Of a DNA stretch of 64,000 nucleotides, positions 60,611-64,000 are shown piece by piece (positions within the stretch are counted from its first letter, which is position 1; the number at the start of each line of letters is the position of its first letter). The stretch is taken from the NCBI GenBank assembly GCA_964484065.1, contig CAZAEW010000001.1:292647-356646 (forward strand), in the 5' to 3' direction. Origin of the DNA: JAEVLT01 sp964484065 (lineage in GTDB: Bacteria > Bacillota > Bacilli > Bacillales > Cytobacillaceae). The position numbers and the translations under genes are program-made. The notes beneath the pieces are model-generated. The model was given only the letters and a program-made list of their open reading frames with translations, did no database searches and was not told the DNA's origin.

Positions 60611-61048
60611 TTAGAAGTGTTTGCTATTTGATAGTGTTATATCAGATTGATCTTTTTTTGCAAACAGCTGATCCACAGAGAATCGGCTGCTTCCATTAAT
60701 CACAAAGAATAATGAAATGGCTAAATAAGTTAATTCAAGTTCATATCCTGCCATTTTTCCATTTCCTAAGAGGCCGGCAGATAATTTCACTTTAATAATA
60801 GCTCCAATCATTAAGAAAACAAACAGGGCCGATACTACGCGGGTTCCAAGCCCGATGATGAGAGCAATTCCTCCAGCAACCTCAATGCTCGCGACAATAT
60901 AAGCAAGCACCCCAGGCAACCCGATACTGCCAAACCAACCGGCAATATTGCTAATTCCGCCTTGAAACTTTGCAACTCCATGAACTAAAAATAGCAACCC
61001 CAACACCACTCGAAGTATAACTGCTCCTGCTTCATTTTTCACCAACAT
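60611..61048 (-). CDS. DoxX-family membrane protein
   Basis: A 145-residue protein with four membrane helices. It starts LRVVLGLLFLVHGVAKFQGG, the DoxX signature, with IEVAGGIALIIGLGTRVVSA and the last helix YLAISLFFVINGSSRFSVDQ. Members such as MhqP and CatD reduce or detoxify quinone and thiol-stress compounds. It lies 100 bp downstream of an extradiol dioxygenase gene in the same direction. Confidence 0.88.
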   Translation of the reverse strand: MLVKNEAGAVILRVVLGLLFLVHGVAKFQGGISNIAGWFGSIGLPGVLAYIVASIEVAGGIALIIGLGTRVVSALFVFLMIGAIIKVKLSAGLLGNGKMAGYELELTYLAISLFFVINGSSRFSVDQLFAKKDQSDITLSNSKHF

Positions 61049-61148
61049 AAAAGATTCCTCCTCATAAAGTTTAAATTATTATCTAATTATTTTCAAATAA
61101 CATCTCGAATCTATATATTTTTATTTCGAGATATTTAACCTTCGTTTT

Positions 61149-61928
61149 TTATCCAAACTGCCAAACACTATGACTTAGATTCCCATATTGATAACTACGT
61201 TGAAGCAATTTCGCTTTTTGCACATTGTCAGCAGCCCCCATCGCATAAAGGATTGGAATAAAGTGCTCATTTCCGTATGGCGGAACAGCCATAGGACTAT
61301 TGGGAGCAAGTTTTTCATACTGAAATATTGATTCCAAATCCCACTTTTCCAAACGTGCTTCCAGCCATTGATCAAATTCAAGCGCCCACTGATCAACTTG
61401 ACCATTATCACGCCAATTTAATACTCTTAAGTTGTGGACTGTGCCCCCGCTGCCAATAATTAACACGTCTTCTTCTCTTAATTTCTCCAATGTTTTACCA
61501 ATATTATATTGTTCCTGAGGAGAAAGATCCGGATTAACCGACATGGCAATGACAGGTATATCAGCATTTGGATAAAGATGATGAAGAATAACCCATGCCC
61601 CATGATCCAAGCCACGATCTTTTTCAACTTCAAATGGAACTCCATTTTCCAAAAATAGTTCTTCTATTTTTTGTGAGATACTTTTATCTCCAGATGCTGG
61701 GTACACAATACGACTTAATGCAGGGTCAAAACCATAGAAATCATAAATTGTACTATAGTGCTCGACTTCACTGACTTGCTGTTTTTTTGAAGTCCAATGG
61801 GCTGAAAATAACACAATTGCTCTTGGCCTCGGAAGATTTTGCCCCAATTCTTTTAAAAATTTTGTGTACTCATTATCCTCAATAGCCAGCATTGGAGAAC
61901 CATGAGCAATAAATAAAGATGGCATCAT
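61149..61928 (-). CDS. Class III extradiol dioxygenase (LigB/YgiD type)
   Basis: A 259-residue enzyme. PSLFIAHGSPMLAIEDNEYT carries the first iron/zinc His (residue about 9). SAHWTSKKQQVSEVEHYSTI has a second, LDHGAWVILHHLYPNADIPV a third, and GSGGTVHNLRVLNW the fourth. The family includes plant DOPA dioxygenase and bacterial YgiD, which open catechol rings. The substrate is unknown. GGGGGA precedes ATG 61928. The esterase gene stops 3 bp before it, so they are one operon. Confidence 0.88.
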   Translation of the reverse strand: MMPSLFIAHGSPMLAIEDNEYTKFLKELGQNLPRPRAIVLFSAHWTSKKQQVSEVEHYSTIYDFYGFDPALSRIVYPASGDKSISQKIEELFLENGVPFEVEKDRGLDHGAWVILHHLYPNADIPVIAMSVNPDLSPQEQYNIGKTLEKLREEDVLIIGSGGTVHNLRVLNWRDNGQVDQWALEFDQWLEARLEKWDLESIFQYEKLAPNSPMAVPPYGNEHFIPILYAMGAADNVQKAKLLQRSYQYGNLSHSVWQFG

Positions 61929-61930
61929 TT

Positions 61931-62581
61931 TTATTTCCCCCTTTTCAAATCACTTAAGATCCATTCTTGAAGATCAAGCATATTTTTTTCAGAAACGGCA
62001 TGCCCAACCGGATAACTTTTAAAAGTAACTGAAATTCCTAACTTGGAAAAATAGTCTGCACTTTCTTTTCCCCATTCAAATGGCAGAACAGGATCATATT
62101 CCCCATGAGAAATAAATACGGATAACTGATTCCCGGCATCTATTTTATATTCTTCTTTTACAAACTTCGGAATATATCCGCTCAGTGCCACGACCCCTTT
62201 GATTTTACTGCCAATTGACAGTGCCAGTGACATGGAAAGAATCGCTCCCTGGCTGAAACCCATCAAATAGATTTGCCCTAAATCGATCGGATATTCTTCA
62301 CATATATGATCAATAAAACCGGTTACCTTATTTATTGCCTCATCAAAAACATGACGGTGCGGTCTTCCCAGCCCCTCAATGGTAAAAAAAGAATATCCTG
62401 TCCCTTGGGTAAGATGCCCTCTTATGCTAAAAATATAAAAGGAATCTCCAAACCCGTTAACCAATGTCAGCAGATCTTCTTCGTTGCTGCCCATACCATG
62501 CATCAAGAATAATGCCGGGTAACGCTTATCTGCTATTACATTATTTGGACGGCGCAGTTCATAAATCATTGGTGCTTCCAT
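61931..62581 (-). CDS. Carboxylesterase/phospholipase-type alpha/beta-hydrolase (MhqD-like)
   Basis: A 216-residue hydrolase. LFLMHGMGSNEEDLLTLV opens the fold; the nucleophile lies in LMGFSQGAILSMSLALSIGS, the acid in HGEYDPVLPFEWG, and the His in YPVGHAVSEKNM. It resembles the MhqD/YodD type found with quinone-stress genes in Bacillus. ATG 62581 follows AAAGGAG. It heads the operon with the dioxygenase and DoxX, opposite the XRE-cupin gene. Confidence 0.85.
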   Translation of the reverse strand: MEAPMIYELRRPNNVIADKRYPALFLMHGMGSNEEDLLTLVNGFGDSFYIFSIRGHLTQGTGYSFFTIEGLGRPHRHVFDEAINKVTGFIDHICEEYPIDLGQIYLMGFSQGAILSMSLALSIGSKIKGVVALSGYIPKFVKEEYKIDAGNQLSVFISHGEYDPVLPFEWGKESADYFSKLGISVTFKSYPVGHAVSEKNMLDLQEWILSDLKRGK

Positions 62582-62620
62582 TTTGGATTTCTCCTTTCTT
62601 TATTTTTATATAAATTATTA

Positions 62621-62774
62621 ATTCATATTAGAAAACCTTTTAGCAAAAAAAATTGCTTACGGATGCCTCATTGTTTACTAATATGAATCTTTGTTTCTTA
62701 AATAATATCAACAAACAGGCTGGCATGTCAATTTATATTTTGTTAATATGTAAATAAGTTTACTATTAAGAAAC
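62621..62774. promoter_or_regulatory. Divergent control region with two inverted repeats
   Basis: ATTCATATTAG (62621-62631) pairs with CTAATATGAAT (62678-62688), an 11-bp perfect repeat around 46 bp. GTTTCTTAA (62693-62701) pairs with TTAAGAAAC (62766-62774). Both lie between the divergent esterase and XRE-cupin genes and are candidates for regulator binding. Confidence 0.6.
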
Positions 62775-62792
62775 TTATTTGAGGTGATTTTC

Positions 62793-63320
62793 ATGGATAT
62801 TGGATCAAAAATTCGGTCCATTCGAAATAGAAAAAAGATAACGATTGCGCAAATGTGTGAGGGAACCGGGCTCTCGAAAGGGTTTATCAGCAATGTTGAA
62901 AACAACAACACCTCCCCTTCTATTAGTACATTGCAAACAATTGCTAATTTCTTGAAAGTTCCATTGCCATATTTGCTGCTCGAAAAAGATCAGCAAATGT
63001 CCGTTATTAGAAAAAATGAGCGGGAGTATTCAATTTTAACGAATTCGGATGTAAAGGTAGAGCATTTGGGGTCAAGAGGAGGGTTAAACATTAGACTGGT
63101 TGAGTTTCCTCCTGGAACTTCTACAGGGGAAAGAAAAGCGCATGAAGGTGAAGAATGCCATTTGGTCATTAAGGGAAAGGTTCTCGCTGAACAAGGGGAG
63201 GACTCTTATATTTTAGAAGAAGGAGACAGCTTCAGCTGGTGTGCAAGTGTTCCTCATTTTGCAAAGAATATAGGAGATGAGACAGCTGTTGTATTAATAG
63301 CTGTTTATTCCGAGGTTTAA
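62793..63320 (+). CDS. XRE-family regulator with C-terminal cupin
   Basis: A 175-residue regulator. Residues 1-62 form an XRE helix-turn-helix (TIAQMCEGTGLSKGFISNVE). Residues about 95-172 are a cupin (VEFPPGTSTGERKAHEGEEC then HLVIKGKVLAEQGE), with His and Glu positions that can bind a metal or ligand. GAGGTG precedes ATG 62793. It diverges from the esterase operon and probably regulates it. Confidence 0.87.
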   Translation: MDIGSKIRSIRNRKKITIAQMCEGTGLSKGFISNVENNNTSPSISTLQTIANFLKVPLPYLLLEKDQQMSVIRKNEREYSILTNSDVKVEHLGSRGGLNIRLVEFPPGTSTGERKAHEGEECHLVIKGKVLAEQGEDSYILEEGDSFSWCASVPHFAKNIGDETAVVLIAVYSEV

Positions 63321-63371
63321 GACTGGTTGGTGCTCTTTAAACAAAATTAACACTAGATTAATTGCGAAATT

Positions 63372-63655
63372 TACTGATTTTGTCAAAAAAAGTATTTGGG
63401 ACACTTTAGTTTCGGGCTCCATTCGTTTTATCCCAATAATAGTTTTTTGGGACACTTCCGCTTAGCTATCCATGGGTTTTGTCCTTAAAAACTTTATTAA
63501 GGACTTTTCACCTTTGCTATTCACGGGTTTTGTCCTTAAAAACTTTATTAAGGACTTTTCCCCTTTACTACTCACGGGTTTTGTCCTTAAAAACTTTTTT
63601 AAGGTCATTTTGCTTTTGCATTTCTCCGGTTTTATCCTTAAAAACTTTATTTTTC
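63372..63655. repeat. Tandem array of 51-bp hairpin units
   Basis: Units begin at about 63372, 63423, 63474, 63525, 63576 and 63627, exactly 51 bp apart. The middle copies are nearly identical (GTTTTGTCCTTAAAAACTTT then ATTAAGGAC). Each holds a hairpin: GTCCTTAA/TTAAGGAC in units at 63474 and 63525, but TCCCAA/TTGGGA in the unit at 63423, a compensatory change. The outer copies are more worn. The array follows the rRNA terminator on the minus strand. Since 51 is a multiple of three, it gives a repeated frame on the plus strand, but that frame runs into 5S antisense sequence. Confidence 0.85.
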
Positions 63656-63666
63656 AACATATACAA

Positions 63667-63692
63667 AAAGACAACCTTTTTAGGTTGTCTTT
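63667..63692 (-). terminator. rRNA operon terminator
   Basis: AAAGACAACC/GGTTGTCTTT, a 10-bp stem, with TTTTTG on the minus strand just after the 5S rRNA. Confidence 0.93.
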
Positions 63693-63697
63693 CAATT

Positions 63698-63815
63698 GCC
63701 TGGCAACGTCCTACTCTCACAGGGACTTGCGTCCCAACTACCATCGGCGCTGAGAACCTTAACTTCCGTGTTCGGTATGGGAACGGGTGTGACCTTCTCG
63801 CCATCGCCACCAGGC
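63698..63815 (-). rRNA. rrf: 5S ribosomal RNA
   Basis: About 118 bases. The minus strand starts GCCTGGTGGCGATGGCG, contains the universal ACCCGTTCCCATACCGAAC and ACGGAAGTTAAG blocks, and ends GAGAGTAGGACGTTGCCAGGC, with both ends pairing as the 5S helix I. Ends are accurate to a base or two. Confidence 0.97.
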
Positions 63816-64000
63816 CTACTACACTGAATAATCTTCTATGCTGGCCTGCGACGAGCTGAAGAATACCTCTTCGAATATGCTATGGCGCAGGAGCAGACAT
63901 TCAATGTGCAACGTATGTAGAAATTCCGTTTAAGAAATTTCATTGTTGAGGTTCATTCCCTCAAAACTAGATAATACAGAAGAAGTATAAAAGAACGTTG
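63816..64000 (-). other. 23S-5S rRNA spacer (partial)
   Basis: On the minus strand this runs from just after the 23S gene, outside the window, to the 5S. It has the typical Bacillus spacer segment TTATCTAGTTTTGAGGGAA near 63955-63975. No tRNA gene is present. Confidence 0.75.

Noticed and set aside
63372..63655. CRISPR array
   Set aside because: Units abut with no unique spacers between conserved repeats and no cas genes are near; it is a plain tandem repeat.
63472..63753. Plus-strand frame with a 17-residue repeat (GFVLKNFIKDFSPLL...)
   Set aside because: It arises from the 51-bp DNA repeat, has no ribosome site and runs through the rRNA terminator into 5S antisense sequence.

Overview
The window looks like chromosomal DNA of a low-GC, endospore-forming member of the Bacillaceae. 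Supporting signs are strong AGGAGG-type ribosome binding sites, frequent TTG/GTG starts, many hairpin-plus-T-run terminators, an alpha/beta small acid-soluble spore protein, two YjcZ-type mini-proteins, a sigI-rsgI pair and several loci that match Bacillus subtilis neighbourhoods. No phage, plasmid, transposase or CRISPR array is evident. Most of the region is ordinary core and accessory metabolism.

Layout. 1-4.4 kb: lactate utilisation (lutA, partial lutB, regulator lutR, permease lutP), with the same 13-bp palindrome downstream of both promoters. 4.5-7 kb: a B12-binding radical SAM enzyme and two small proteins. 7-11.3 kb: a glycolate oxidase locus (CdaR-like regulator, glcD, glcF). 11.5-16.5 kb: a spore protein, sigI-rsgI, a secreted DUF5667-type protein and prfC. 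16.7-19.3 kb: an FtsH paralogue, a YkvA-type protein and two YjcZ mini-genes. 19.5-26.4 kb: an envelope/glycosyl-transfer block (a histidine kinase lacking its phospho-acceptor His, NodB deacetylase, UgtP-like and YkoT-like glycosyltransferases, GtrA, YkoS-like membrane protein). 26.5-35 kb: NlpC/P60 hydrolase, purU, an HExxH protein, ppc, a cadherin-like-domain secreted protein and a lipoprotein phosphatase. 35-44.9 kb: LysR regulator, serC, two APC transporters, esterase, a CstR-type persulfide sensor with a rhodanese, HesB-like protein, a large hairpin repeat and an alpha-carbonic anhydrase. 45-51 kb: SPFH plus Arc-like pair, an Ig-like surface protein, and a FecCD-type ABC importer operon that also encodes a TiaS-like protein and a Cys-rich mini-protein. 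51-57 kb: zinc-ribbon protein, isochorismatase-type hydrolase, glucokinase, Lin0512 protein, cysteine desulfurase and a second B12/radical SAM enzyme. 57-63.3 kb: copper efflux (csoR, copZ, copA), DoxX, extradiol dioxygenase, esterase and a divergent XRE-cupin regulator. 63.4-64 kb: a 51-bp tandem hairpin array, then the 3' end of an rRNA operon (5S and spacer) on the minus strand.

How genes work together. LutP imports lactate and LutABC oxidises it under LutR; GlcDF oxidises a 2-hydroxy acid under its CdaR-type regulator. CsoR, CopZ and CopA form a copper sensing, chaperone and export set. CstR and the rhodanese suit reactive-sulfur handling. DoxX, dioxygenase and esterase suggest quinone or catechol detoxification. 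The most unusual items are the TiaS-like gene inside a metal-chelate importer operon, the His-less kinase, and the tandem hairpin array beside the rRNA operon.
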